In this document: positions 10,103-19,659 of the stretch, one piece after another
Numbering within the stretch: the stretch's first letter is position 1
Layout: each line of letters starts with the position of its first letter
Source: Pseudocercospora fijiensis CIRAD86
Taxonomy: Eukaryota; Ascomycota; Dothideomycetes; Mycosphaerellales; Mycosphaerellaceae
DNA: 64,000 bases
Reading direction: 5' to 3'
Assembly: GCF_000340215.1 (NCBI RefSeq)
Contig: NW_006921538.1
Span: forward strand, 558,001 to 622,000
Made by a program: the position numbers and the translations under genes
The notes under the pieces: model-generated
The model's database searches: none
The model's input: the letters and a program-made list of their open reading frames with translations, nothing else
What the model was told of the DNA's origin: nothing

Positions 10103-11077
10103 ATGAATGCATCGAGTCTATTGGTAAGGCGGAGCGTGCCTCGGCTACGTACCCAGCTGTGCCAGCGACGATGGGCTCAAGTCCATGATGTGCGATTCTT
10201 CGCAGTCCATTCCCGACTTGAGGACAAGGTCCAGGACAAATATCGCGAGAAGCTGGAACAGAAAGCACGAGAAAAAGGTCTGAAGGATATCGACGAGCTG
10301 CGCGACGCACATAAACACAAGATACAATCATTACGGAAGGAAAGTCTTGTACCTGGAGTCAATGCACCAATAAATGCTCAACCACCGCCATCGCCACAGA
10401 ATGTATCGAGCAGCATACCCTACCAACCGCCTCCTCCTCCGCAACCACAATCAGAACAGCAGGAAGCTGTAAAGAAAGCAGCGAAGAGCACGGGCAAGCC
10501 AGTGAAGACGTTAGACTCGTTCATTGATGTACAGAAGATATCAGAGCTTCCACAGAAAGAGATCGAGACGATTTGGCGCTTGCGACATGTGAAAGACCCA
10601 CAGTCGCTATGCGCGGTAATGGCAGCAGATACATTTAGGCGGATACAGGACACCGCGAGAAGGCACCCGCAGTTCATCCTGCCTCTGCCGCGAGAGGAGC
10701 AGGGTGCGGAGATACATTTCCTGCAATGGACCTTCCCGTCACCCACCACTGCCACTGTCCTCTTCACACACTTGGCTGAGTTCAAGCTTAGAGGAGAGTA
10801 CGCGCAGCCGCATACTACCATTACCCACCATCTCGATATGGTAGACAGTAATGGACTGGTGCTTTTGGAAGGCAGAGTGATGGAGAACAAGGGCATCACT
10901 GTAGACGAGGGCAGGTTCCTGCTTATGAATCTGCAGAAGTTCTATGGTTTTGAGGCGCACAGTGATGCTGCAAGAGAGAACAAGGAGAGGAGGAGGAAGT
11001 TGATGGAGCAGTTCTCTGGAGGTGATGCGAATTTCAAGGTTGAAGAGCTTTTGGAAGAGGCCGAGAAAGTGCCGTGA
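10103..11077 (+). CDS. ATP11: ATP11, mitochondrial F1-ATPase assembly chaperone
   Basis: 324-aa protein from ATG 10103; the frame is open upstream but this Met begins MNASSLLVRRSVPRLRTQLC, a basic, hydroxylated mitochondrial presequence, so it is preferred. A charged helix (KYREKLEQKAREKGLKDIDE) and a Pro/Gln linker (PPPPPQPQSEQQE) precede the ATP11 domain: TLDSFIDVQKISELPQKEIE, IWRLRHVKDP, QFILPLPREEQGAEIHFLQW, FTHLAEFKLRGEYAQPH and DEGRFLLMNLQKFYG match the family. The protein acts in the matrix, where it binds free F1 beta subunit and helps build the alpha3beta3 hexamer of ATP synthase. Length is normal. It is transcribed divergently from the NACHT gene, with 228 bp between the chosen start codons. 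Confidence 0.93.
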   Translation: MNASSLLVRRSVPRLRTQLCQRRWAQVHDVRFFAVHSRLEDKVQDKYREKLEQKAREKGLKDIDELRDAHKHKIQSLRKESLVPGVNAPINAQPPPSPQNVSSSIPYQPPPPPQPQSEQQEAVKKAAKSTGKPVKTLDSFIDVQKISELPQKEIETIWRLRHVKDPQSLCAVMAADTFRRIQDTARRHPQFILPLPREEQGAEIHFLQWTFPSPTTATVLFTHLAEFKLRGEYAQPHTTITHHLDMVDSNGLVLLEGRVMENKGITVDEGRFLLMNLQKFYGFEAHSDAARENKERRRKLMEQFSGGDANFKVEELLEEAEKVP

Positions 11078-12009
11078 AGGACATGGAAATATGAGATGGC
11101 ATCGGTTTCTGGCCATTGTACAAATTGGCAAGATAGAGGAGCGAGACCCGTGACGATACACAGAAGATGAGCATTTGTACAATACTGGCTGGTTAGAGGC
11201 TATAGATACCCATGCACAAGGTGCGGATCGATGGCAACATAATGAGTTTCGATGCGATATCGGTGTCAAGCAGCTCTGGCACAGATTCTAGATGTTACAT
11301 GGATCGAAGCAAGCAAGATTTTATCTACCACGAGCAAAGAGACAACTTTTCTGACGACGCAGGCCCTGTGCACTTCATTCGGCACCATCTCGCCACTTCC
11401 TGTATTCATTATGCTCAATCTTGCCCGAACATACAAGCCGACATCAGCTTGCCATGAGCTCAGACTTGCTTCACGACACTCCCGGCACACGGGTATCTGC
11501 TCGCCTACACCATAGCCCAAATACAGGTACTATGCTGTGCGAATACACATCGAACGAAGAAAACATGTAAGATACATAGCACAGCTTCACTTCTTACCAG
11601 CTCACCATCAAAACCAACCCGACTTCATCCTCAACCATGACCTCCGAAACACATTCCAATCTACAATCCCCCTCCTCCCCACCACATCGATCTCGTAAGC
11701 CGACATCTAGACTCAATACCGAAATTTTGGTGAAGAGGAGATGCGGGAGAGACCTAATAATAGTCCGCGGAGCTTCATATTTGTATCAGAAGATCGGCGT
11801 TTAGGGAAGTAGAGACTCAGAATTTTGGGGGAAGTGTGAGTAGACGTATCTTTGAGATATGCAATAGGAAAAAAAAACTCATTCCCCGAAAGCTATAGTA
11901 ATATGCGTGATAGTAGTATACATGAAAGCGATTCCTGTACATGATTCGATCTGAGCCATATTCTCCTCTCATTTTCCCACTCCCACTCTCGCCATCCCGT
12001 GAATATTCC
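11078..12009. other. Intergenic stretch between convergent genes
   Basis: About 930 bp between the ATP11 stop and the stop of the 1426-aa gene. The only candidate is a 55-codon ORF at 11637-11804 (+), starting MTSETHSNLQSPSSPPHRS; it has no support beyond being open. The rest presumably includes both 3' untranslated regions. Confidence 0.4.
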
Positions 12010-15000
12010 TCACAGTCCTTCGATATATGCTTCCAGCTCGTAATTATACTCGCGATCAGCCGCGTTCCTCGCTTTGTACTCTTGCATTTCATGCTTGAAG
12101 TCGTCCGCAAGCCCACGCACATCCTGACTCATCTTGAGCAGTCGAGCATTGCGCGCCTGGCTCTTCTGCTCGTGCAGGACGAGTAAGTCCTTGTAGTATT
12201 TGGCCTGTCTCTGCTCCTCTTGCTGGACGAGGTACATGTTACGGCGATGATACTCTTCCAGCATCTGATCTGTCGCGTTCTCTTGCTTGACAAAGTGATT
12301 GGTCAAGCCTTGGGCGCATCTGACCAGTCCGTCGAAGAAACTGCGCTGGTGTGGTTTCAGAAGTCCGGTCCACTCAACAAGGTCCTCTGAGCTGGCTTCC
12401 GAGCCGGGGTCGATGGCAGCGTGGTGTGGCGACTTCTGTACATAAGATCCTGGAGTGGAACTTTCTTCGTTGACCAAAGTCTTGTCAGGATCCTCCTCTT
12501 CAGCCACTGGTGCGGTGTACTCAAAGAGCTTGTTCTTTGAGCGACTGGTCTTCGCTGCAGAGACACTCGGCTGAGCCTCTCTCTTCTTCCGGATGCCTGC
12601 CGGGTGTACATCTGTTGATGGTGAGGCCGGCTTCTTTGCACGTCGAACGGCATTTCTCGAGGGGACTTTCTCTGGAGACTTGTTCTTCTCGCCAGGCCTC
12701 TTCGACTGACCTTTCCTATGATCATGAAAATAATCATTGAGGGTCCGTAGAAGTCCCGCAGCACTCGGTATTCTCTCTTGGCTTTCACTGTCATCGTCGT
12801 CTCGCTCCTGTGAAGTACTGAGCTCATTCGCGATGTCTTCCGGAGCGTCGATCTCTCCGTACAGCATTCTAGATTGAGCTTCGGTGACTTTGACACGAGA
12901 CAATGCAGTCGACTCTGCTTCCGGTTCAGCAGGCACAGGCTTCGTATTGCTGGACATCACCTTCCGCTGATGAGAGGGTGGTGCGATGAAGGGATCTTCC
13001 TCGGATAAATCAACATCATCGTGGTAGGGCGTCTGCCGGGTCGGGAGCGCATCCTGAGCGCGATCTGAAGAGATGCTAGCCTGCTGGGAGAATGTCTCAA
13101 GGACAGTCTTGGTCTCTGCAACATCCATGTCTGGAGGCACTGGACTTCCATGCATGTCGACTGTTTGTGATCCCTGCGAAACTTGGCGAAGGGTTCTCTT
13201 GGACAATCGCTTGGCTTGCGCGCCAGCGTGGACATTCTTTTGATTCCCAGCTTGTTTCTTTGGGGACATTTTTGAATTTCTCGGGGTGGCTTCATGCCGA
13301 CGAGCCTGACTGGGCTGTTCGACAACGGTAGATAGCTTGACACGCTTCGGCGCTTGCTCCGATGGTAAGTCTACAGCAATTCCACGTTTGGGCCGAGAGC
13401 TTGCAGCAGTCTTCTCAACTGGAGGTGCTGCAGTTCGAGTGGCCGTTATGGTGGCAGCTCCCTTGGTGCGTGGCGGTGGAGGGGGCATCTTCTTTGAGGA
13501 GCTTTCGAGGGCAGGACTGTCTGGAACAGCTGTTTGATCCTTTTGCTTTGATTTATGAGCTGGTGGTCGCGACTTGTTCGAGGTCGAACCAACTTGTGTG
13601 TGCCGGCTACGCACATGACTTTCGCTTCTATGCGAAGGAAGCGATTTTGCCTTCTCTTCTCTTGATGTCGACTTTCGGTCTTTATCCTCTTCCGCGATTG
13701 CTTCGCCGTCGACTTCATCAAGTCTTTGGCTCGGGCGTTGCGTGTTCCCTGGCGTATCTCGGTCCTTGGAAAGCGCCCTCGGCTCCACATCTTTCATGGA
13801 GCGAACAGCCTTGGTCTCTCGTAAGTGCCGTCCTTCATCCTTGTTTCGACGAGTATCGTTCACGGTCTCGATAATCTCCTCAGATGCAGTATTTTTGACC
13901 GAAGCTGAATTGCGAATGTTCTGAGTCTTTGGTTTCTGCCGTTCTGGCGTAGGAGATTGGTGCTGAGATGGCCTCAGATCACCAGCGTCATCGTAATCAT
14001 TGATATCGACAAACTCATCATTCTGGTCTGACTCTTTTTCTCCTGCAAGTGCTTCGCCCTTGTTGTGGTTCGAAGAAGCGTTTTCAGAGCCATACTTTGC
14101 CAAGACGCCGTCACTCTGGCTGGCGGAATTGATACGCTTGCCGAAGTAATCTTGGAAAGCATCAGCCACATCGCGCGAAGTATTGCTGGGCTGAGCCTTC
14201 CGGGTACGGGTACTGATCCCTGTCGAAGACTGTTGCTTGCTGCGATGCTTGGAGCGCTCGTCGGTGTCCCCTGGCGCCTTGGGTGCGCTAAGATACGCCT
14301 TGGTTGGCGGCATTGATGATCGCGCGGACTTGGCACCAGGAGTAGCGATGGGCATTCTACCCTGATTGCGTGGGCCGGATTTGTCGAAGGCAATGATTGT
14401 CGTTTTATGTGATCTTGCCGTCTGTTGCTCAAACTCGGCGACACCCCCAGCAATAGCTTGCTCTCGCCGTGGCGGGCTCGAACGGAAGGCAGTGGGCGTT
14501 GCGAAATCCTTGGCTTTGACAGCAGATTCAGGTTTCAACACTTTCTCCACGGGGTCAGTCGGTAGTGAGCTAGAGTCTGAAGGATCCGAGAGAACCTGAG
14601 GGTTCTGTCGTGATCCAGGAACGTTGAGAGCATTGGCAGCATCTTGTAGTTCAACAGGTCTGTCGGGTACGTGGACGTCGTGCTGGTGCTCTCGCTCTGG
14701 TGCTCCCGAATCAGCTGCGCTCAAGGCGTGAAAGTCTTTGGAGTGGAGGTCTCCGATGGGAGCAGGATCATTATCGGCAGACGCATCTGCCTCGCTGTAC
14801 TGGGCAAGCTCTAGTTCAGAGCTTTTCTTGGGCTTCCGTCTCTCTATATCGTCCCTCACGAGCTTTCCCGTGCTCTTTACTTGCTGTTTGGCTGCCTTTG
14901 GCTGAGAGCTGGAGACCTTGGGCAACTTTCCGGCAACATTTATAGAGTCGTACCCAACGGAAGTCTGGTACTGCTTTTGCATTGGCTCGCGCAATGCCTG

Positions 15001-16290
15001 TTTCTTGCCTTTTGCTTGAGCCTTACCCTTTGGAGATGATATTGGTATGTCATAGTCGCTGTCGGCGACATCATCTGATTCGAAGTGGAAGGGCCCATTG
15101 GCAAGTTTAGTTTGCATGGTATCCGGGCCGACAGTCTCGCGCTTCTTGCCACCTCGGTGCCTATTAGCTCGCCCACCCTCGTGCCGAGCTTCTGGCTCTG
15201 CTGTTGCATTGGTCTTCTTGTTGGAGACAGCAGGGGTGTCTCCCAGCATTCGAGTCTTTGCAGTAGACTTGGGAGCCGGTGTTGGAGCAGGATCCGCTCT
15301 GCCTTTCGAATTTGCTGTAGTGGGAGCAGGGGCTGGTGTCGCTTGACGTGTGCTGCTTACAGCGCCTTTTTGCGGTGCAGGTGTGGCTGCCTTCTGGCTG
15401 ACCGCTCCAGATTTGCCGGTAACATTTGTCTTGGTGACCTTAACTGGAGCTCCAGCCGTCCGTGACGAGGTGCTCTGGGCGGGTCGTGTTTCTTGTGCTG
15501 CTGGTATCGACGCTGCTGCAGAAGCACCGCCAGCATTTGGTTGTCTGGCACGAAGCCGGTCGGCTGCTCTAGTCCCTGCCATCTCGTGGTGTCCTTCAAC
15601 TTTTCTGAGAACTGATGTCGGAGCAGCGCTGGTCTGAGATGTAGCGCCGGGAACCCTGCCGGAAGTCTTCCTCTCGGCACTGGTATTGCTGCTCGTACTC
15701 GTACGTGCTGCAGCTTGGTCGATAGTTGGCAAATGGTCCTGGCGCTGCACATCCGTGTCGCTATCCAGTGCTTGTTGTGCCACTGCTCGAAGATTTGAAG
15801 GCGTTCGCCTGGGTCTGAGTTTTCTCACAGTAGCCTCCTCAATGCCTGGTCGATGATCTTTCTGTGTGTTGGCAAAGTCCGTCTGCGCCTGCGGTTGCAT
15901 TCCAGGAATGGTGCCAGCGAGAGCGCTTTCTGCCCCTCCGTCCGTGAAGCGAGATTGGCTTTTGTGTTTCTGCTCGGGAGTGATATTGTATAGCTCATCG
16001 CCATCCGGCTGCCGAGACTGCTCCACTGTCACAATGCTGCCATTGGCCACAGGCGCGTCGTTCTTATAGGAGTCTTCAATGCGCGTCGTCGCTACGCTAC
16101 CTGCAGGAGACTTCTGAAGTCGCTCGTCTTCCTTGTCGAGCTTCTGCGCCGAAACTGCCGTGTTGCTTTCAAGCTGGTGCGGTGACTCCACTGGCGCAAA
16201 GGCGTTTTGTGATTCGGGGATCTCGCGTGGGCTGCTGAGATGGCTTTGGCTAATGTTAATGACCGCCCGACTTCTGATCTTCGCCGCCAT
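12010..16290 (-). CDS. Large disordered, probably nuclear protein with C-terminal coiled coil
   Basis: 1426 aa from ATG 16290 (MAAKIRSRAVINISQSHLSS). The frame is open 52 codons further upstream, but that part runs into the promoter shared with the neighbouring gene and reads like noncoding DNA. Most of the chain (to about residue 1270) is polar, low-complexity and rich in Ser, Ala, Lys, Gln and Pro, with many basic patches (KRTLRQVSQ, RPKRGIAVD, RRAKKPAS) that could be nuclear localisation signals. Two short related motifs occur: AFQDYFGKRI and TLNDYFHDHRK. The last 110 residues are different: GLLKPHQRSFFDGLVRCAQG, then a Gln/Glu/Lys-rich helical stretch to EYNYELEAYIEGL, probably the conserved coiled coil. 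I do not recognise the family; a chromatin or chromosome role is only a guess. Confidence 0.8.
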   Translation of the reverse strand: MAAKIRSRAVINISQSHLSSPREIPESQNAFAPVESPHQLESNTAVSAQKLDKEDERLQKSPAGSVATTRIEDSYKNDAPVANGSIVTVEQSRQPDGDELYNITPEQKHKSQSRFTDGGAESALAGTIPGMQPQAQTDFANTQKDHRPGIEEATVRKLRPRRTPSNLRAVAQQALDSDTDVQRQDHLPTIDQAAARTSTSSNTSAERKTSGRVPGATSQTSAAPTSVLRKVEGHHEMAGTRAADRLRARQPNAGGASAAASIPAAQETRPAQSTSSRTAGAPVKVTKTNVTGKSGAVSQKAATPAPQKGAVSSTRQATPAPAPTTANSKGRADPAPTPAPKSTAKTRMLGDTPAVSNKKTNATAEPEARHEGGRANRHRGGKKRETVGPDTMQTKLANGPFHFESDDVADSDYDIPISSPKGKAQAKGKKQALREPMQKQYQTSVGYDSINVAGKLPKVSSSQPKAAKQQVKSTGKLVRDDIERRKPKKSSELELAQYSEADASADNDPAPIGDLHSKDFHALSAADSGAPEREHQHDVHVPDRPVELQDAANALNVPGSRQNPQVLSDPSDSSSLPTDPVEKVLKPESAVKAKDFATPTAFRSSPPRREQAIAGGVAEFEQQTARSHKTTIIAFDKSGPRNQGRMPIATPGAKSARSSMPPTKAYLSAPKAPGDTDERSKHRSKQQSSTGISTRTRKAQPSNTSRDVADAFQDYFGKRINSASQSDGVLAKYGSENASSNHNKGEALAGEKESDQNDEFVDINDYDDAGDLRPSQHQSPTPERQKPKTQNIRNSASVKNTASEEIIETVNDTRRNKDEGRHLRETKAVRSMKDVEPRALSKDRDTPGNTQRPSQRLDEVDGEAIAEEDKDRKSTSREEKAKSLPSHRSESHVRSRHTQVGSTSNKSRPPAHKSKQKDQTAVPDSPALESSSKKMPPPPPRTKGAATITATRTAAPPVEKTAASSRPKRGIAVDLPSEQAPKRVKLSTVVEQPSQARRHEATPRNSKMSPKKQAGNQKNVHAGAQAKRLSKRTLRQVSQGSQTVDMHGSPVPPDMDVAETKTVLETFSQQASISSDRAQDALPTRQTPYHDDVDLSEEDPFIAPPSHQRKVMSSNTKPVPAEPEAESTALSRVKVTEAQSRMLYGEIDAPEDIANELSTSQERDDDDSESQERIPSAAGLLRTLNDYFHDHRKGQSKRPGEKNKSPEKVPSRNAVRRAKKPASPSTDVHPAGIRKKREAQPSVSAAKTSRSKNKLFEYTAPVAEEEDPDKTLVNEESSTPGSYVQKSPHHAAIDPGSEASSEDLVEWTGLLKPHQRSFFDGLVRCAQGLTNHFVKQENATDQMLEEYHRRNMYLVQQEEQRQAKYYKDLLVLHEQKSQARNARLLKMSQDVRGLADDFKHEMQEYKARNAADREYNYELEAYIEGL

Positions 16291-16491
16291 AACAAGCCAT
16301 GCCGGGGGCAAATGATGTCTTACTGTGGCAAAGAGGAGATGAGATGAAGTGCAAACTTGGCGAATTGAATTTCGCCGGTCGGGCCGTGGGAGTCGCGCGA
16401 TTGCCTGCTTGGACATTGGGAAGGAAGCGAAGGCAAGGCAAGGCACGAAACAGGAAAGCGCGTACTCACAGCTCTATATTTGCATTTGCAT

Positions 16492-17574
16492 TTATCTGTC
16501 GCTCTTCTCTGTCGCACGCTCAACGTCCACTAAACATCTCTTTCGTAGCAGAGTCCTACCACGGCTTCGAACTGTCGGTACCTTCGCTCCTTCATCATCA
16601 TCAATCGTTCTTTCCCCGTCCCCAAACAGCGGCTTAAAGAAACCATCATAGCTTGCCCATACCGCCTTGAAAAGGGCAGCAGTGAGTTCCTTCAGCCAGG
16701 CTGGCAACTGGCCGTCTTTGCCCGTGAAAATCTCGCCACCAAGGAGCACGAAGAATATTAAAGGGCCCCAAACCGTCAGAAACACGAATTGGCCAAGTCT
16801 CTGCATGGTCGTGGTGGGGGTGTATGGCTGCAACGCTTGCAGGTAATCCTGGTACTCACATGGCAAGTTGCATTCCGCAGCACCATCAGTGATCAGTTTG
16901 AGGTATCTGGCGCTGGGCTGAGCGTATTCGGTATCTGGTCTCTGGAACCTGCCGCCATCCTTTGGCGGCTCTTCACCTGGCGGAATTGCCGGAGCAAAGA
17001 GTGTATGCGCTTTGAAGGGCTCAGTATTTGGATTCTGCGGCACTGGATCCCATGGACTGGCTGTTGGAAGCGGGAAGCAGTCTATCAGGATGTCTTTGTA
17101 CGAAGATCCACCACCCTCGGTCGCAATGATATGTGCGTAGTCGGCAGCTGTGACTTCATAAACCACGCCAATCAAGCCTTTATGCCACTTTTCTCGCCGT
17201 CGAGAGCTATTGTCTAGCAGGGGCGACTTCTCATCCTTCCCGCATCTGCCCCATGTGCCCATGCCTTCTGCATCCTTTTCCGGATCGCGCTTTGCGCTGT
17301 TCGCAAAACATGGCTCCACATACGGTATGCCAGGCAGATCGAATGTCAAGCGCAACTCAGGCACCTGAACATTGATCTGGCTCAACGGCTTTATGCCTCT
17401 CTTCCCTCGAAACGTTTCATTGCTCAAGTTCGATCCATATGCCAGATAGAGCACCGTCTCATTCTTGCTCGCCGCCTCTTTGACAAATTCGTCTACGTCG
17501 AACGGTCGATCGTTACTAGGAAGTGTTGTGGACCGCGGGCGCGTTCCAAGAGTAGCAGCGCAGAGGTTATCCAC
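16492..17574 (-). CDS. Gamma-glutamylcyclotransferase-like protein, 5' end uncertain
   Basis: The frame holds the fold signature YLAYGSNL and the family pattern GVVYEVTAADY..IIATEGG, where the Glu of TEGG is the likely catalytic acid; PSARYLKLITDGA..CNLPCEYQDYL is typical of the fungal branch. Members cleave gamma-glutamyl amides to release 5-oxoproline (glutathione turnover or secondary metabolism). A hydrophobic helix (VFLTVWGPLIFFVLLGG) near residue 270 suggests a C-terminal membrane anchor. The start is odd: no in-frame ATG lies before AYGSN; the frame runs through a GTG at 17574 to a TAA at 17602-17604. The true start is either in an upstream exon or was lost where RIP-mutated repeat DNA begins, about 60 bp away. 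Confidence 0.8.
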   Translation of the reverse strand: MDNLCAATLGTRPRSTTLPSNDRPFDVDEFVKEAASKNETVLYLAYGSNLSNETFRGKRGIKPLSQINVQVPELRLTFDLPGIPYVEPCFANSAKRDPEKDAEGMGTWGRCGKDEKSPLLDNSSRRREKWHKGLIGVVYEVTAADYAHIIATEGGGSSYKDILIDCFPLPTASPWDPVPQNPNTEPFKAHTLFAPAIPPGEEPPKDGGRFQRPDTEYAQPSARYLKLITDGAAECNLPCEYQDYLQALQPYTPTTTMQRLGQFVFLTVWGPLIFFVLLGGEIFTGKDGQLPAWLKELTAALFKAVWASYDGFFKPLFGDGERTIDDDEGAKVPTVRSRGRTLLRKRCLVDVERATEKSDR

Positions 17575-17639
17575 GTTCGAAAATTTTCGGCTTGGCGTTG
17601 CTTAAAAAAAGCCGGCGGTGAGTACCTCCCTAACCTAGG

Positions 17640-18850
17640 CTACCCCGGATTTCCTAGGTACGGTGTACACTCTATATACGAACTTAAATTCCAACCCGGC
17701 ATCCAATCATTTGAATTGGTTTGCTGTTTGACGAGTGTCCTTATACACTTTATTGAGGGCCTGAAATTTTCGGGAGCAGGGGTGTCCGGCTACTATATAG
17801 CGTTATAATCCTCCGGCGGCAGACTATTTAATACTTTGGACCTCGCTATAATAATAGCACAGTTCAAGGTATTAATTTTTAAATATTTTACGATCCCTTT
17901 TTTTTACTTTTTAGGAAAGGGGTTTTTTTCGAAGTCTATATATATATATATAATAAGATAGCATATATAGTAAAGAGTATATATAAACGTATATATAGAA
18001 AGTAAATATACTAGTTACAGGTATATATTTATAATGCTAGTATACAATATATTATAAGAGTATTAGGATAGATTAGGCTAATATTAGTAGAAACTATACC
18101 TTTATTACCGGACAACTTAGTCCGTTATATAACCTAGATATATTCGAAAATCAAAGAAATATATACGTTTACTTAAATTATAGAATTAGAGCCGCGCGAG
18201 TTAGTATAATAGTCTAGCAACCTGTTAAGTTACTTAGATAGGAACTCGATAATAGAATTTCCTCTTAGTAGTTACAGTCTATTCTAAACGCCGTCTAAGT
18301 ATAAAACTATATATAGTAGATTAATGTATAAAGTACTCCTCCTCGAAAGTTAAAACCTAACTCCGATATAGTAGTACTACTACCTCCTATCCTAGACGCC
18401 GTCTAAGTATAAAACTATATATAGTAGATTAATATATAAAGTACTCCTCCTCCTCGAAACTAACTCGTAGACTTAGCGAAAATTATATATCTAGTATAAA
18501 AAAAAAGTCGATATACCTACTAGACGCCCTAGAGCCTTACTATTGCCCCCCCCCCCCGATTAGGCTAATACTTAGTACCCTATAGGCTATTATATTAGGG
18601 CGCCCCTAGACTAGATAGCTATAGAATACGGAGTATCCTATATATATCTCGATAAATACTAATCCGATTTCAATAAAAATTATACTATTAGAACCGCGCG
18701 GGTCGGTTCTATAGAACGTAAAACTTTTATATAAATCGACGACCTTCGAATTTAGTATTAGTAGGTATTAGCTAGTATTAGCTCTAACTTAATTCTTAAC
18801 TATTAATAATTCTATTTCTCCCGGCTATACTACTTAATATAGTCCCTACT
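17640..18850. repeat. RIP-mutated repetitive DNA, type not identified
   Basis: CpA/TpG suddenly becomes rare and TpA common. There is no open frame. Contents: a short TA microsatellite (17936-17953), a C12 run (18546-18557) and a direct repeat pair (listed separately). No LTR or long terminal inverted repeat was found, so the element class stays open. Confidence 0.7.
18283..18459. repeat. Direct repeat pair, spacing about 108 bp
   Basis: Copies at 18283-18348 and 18391-18459 share CGCCGTCTAAGTATAAAACT and the continuing ATATATAGTAGATTAAT..AAAGTACTCCTCC block; differences are mostly RIP-type transitions and one CTC unit. Confidence 0.8.
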
Positions 18851-18856
18851 ATATAA

Positions 18857-18937
18857 AGGCATATATCTTAAAGGAGTTATAAGATCGATAGGGGTTAAGA
18901 GGTCGTAGGTTCGAGTCCTATACTAGCTATTTTTTTT
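18857..18937 (+). other. tRNA-like 3' module (possible SINE relic)
   Basis: GGTTCGAGTCC at 18908-18918 is an exact match to the RNA polymerase III B box. It sits in a T-arm with stem GTAGG/CCTAT (one G-T pair) and is followed by ACTAGCT and a T8 run (18930-18937) like a Pol III terminator. The 5' half does not fold into a clear cloverleaf; AGCTAGT, complementary to ACTAGCT, occurs at 18769 but too far upstream for a simple tRNA, and such words are common in this DNA. Confidence 0.3.
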
Positions 18938-19577
18938 ATTTATACGTAATTAATAGGAAATGTACTTAAATCTTTAATTAAATATTACTACTACGCAATT
19001 AATAGGAAATGTACTTAAATATTTAATTAAATACTACTACTATTAAGCTAATACCTTTATACGCAATTAATAGGAAATGTACTTAAATCTTTAATTAAAT
19101 ATTACTACTATTAAGCTAACACCTTTATACGTAATTAATAGGAAATGTACTTAAATCTTTAATTAAATATTACTACTATCAAGCTAATACCTTTATACGC
19201 AATTAACAGGAAATGTACTTAAATCTTTAATTAAATATTACTACTATTAAGCTAACACCTTTATACGCAATTAATAGGAAATGTACTTAAATCTTTAATT
19301 AAATATTACTACTACGCAATTAATAGGAAATGTACTTAAATGTTTAATTAAATATTACTACTATTCAGCTAATACCTTTATACGCAATTAATAGGAAATG
19401 TACTTAAATCTTTAATTAAATATTACTACTATCAAGCTAATACCTTTATACGCAATTAATAGGAAATGTACTTAAATCTTTAATTAAATATTACTACTAT
19501 TAAGCTAACACCTTTATACCCAATTAATAGGAAATGTACTTAAATCTTTAATTAAATATTACTACTATTAAGCTAAT
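18938..19577. repeat. Minisatellite, 68-bp unit with higher-order structure
   Basis: Ten tandem copies of a unit containing AATTAATAGGAAATGTACTT and TTTAATTAAATATTACTACT. Eight copies are about 68 bp; the first and sixth are 49 bp because they lack the TTAAGCTAAYACCTTTAT end. The order short plus four long occurs twice, a higher-order period near 320 bp. Variation between copies is almost all C/T or A/G. Confidence 0.92.
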
Positions 19578-19659
19578 ACCCTAGCTAATAAGCTAAGAAA
19601 TGCGGGGTAAGTTAAATTCCCCTTTACTTTAATCTTTGTTTCGATTGACGTTCTACGCT

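Noticed and set aside
12357..15752. Several ORFs of 80-180 codons on both strands within the 1426-aa gene
   Set aside because: Shadows of a long GC-biased disordered coding region; rich in Arg, Ser and Cys without structure.
18938..19577. Repeat array resembling a CRISPR
   Set aside because: Units are tandem with no unique spacers, the DNA is fungal, and no cas-like genes exist.
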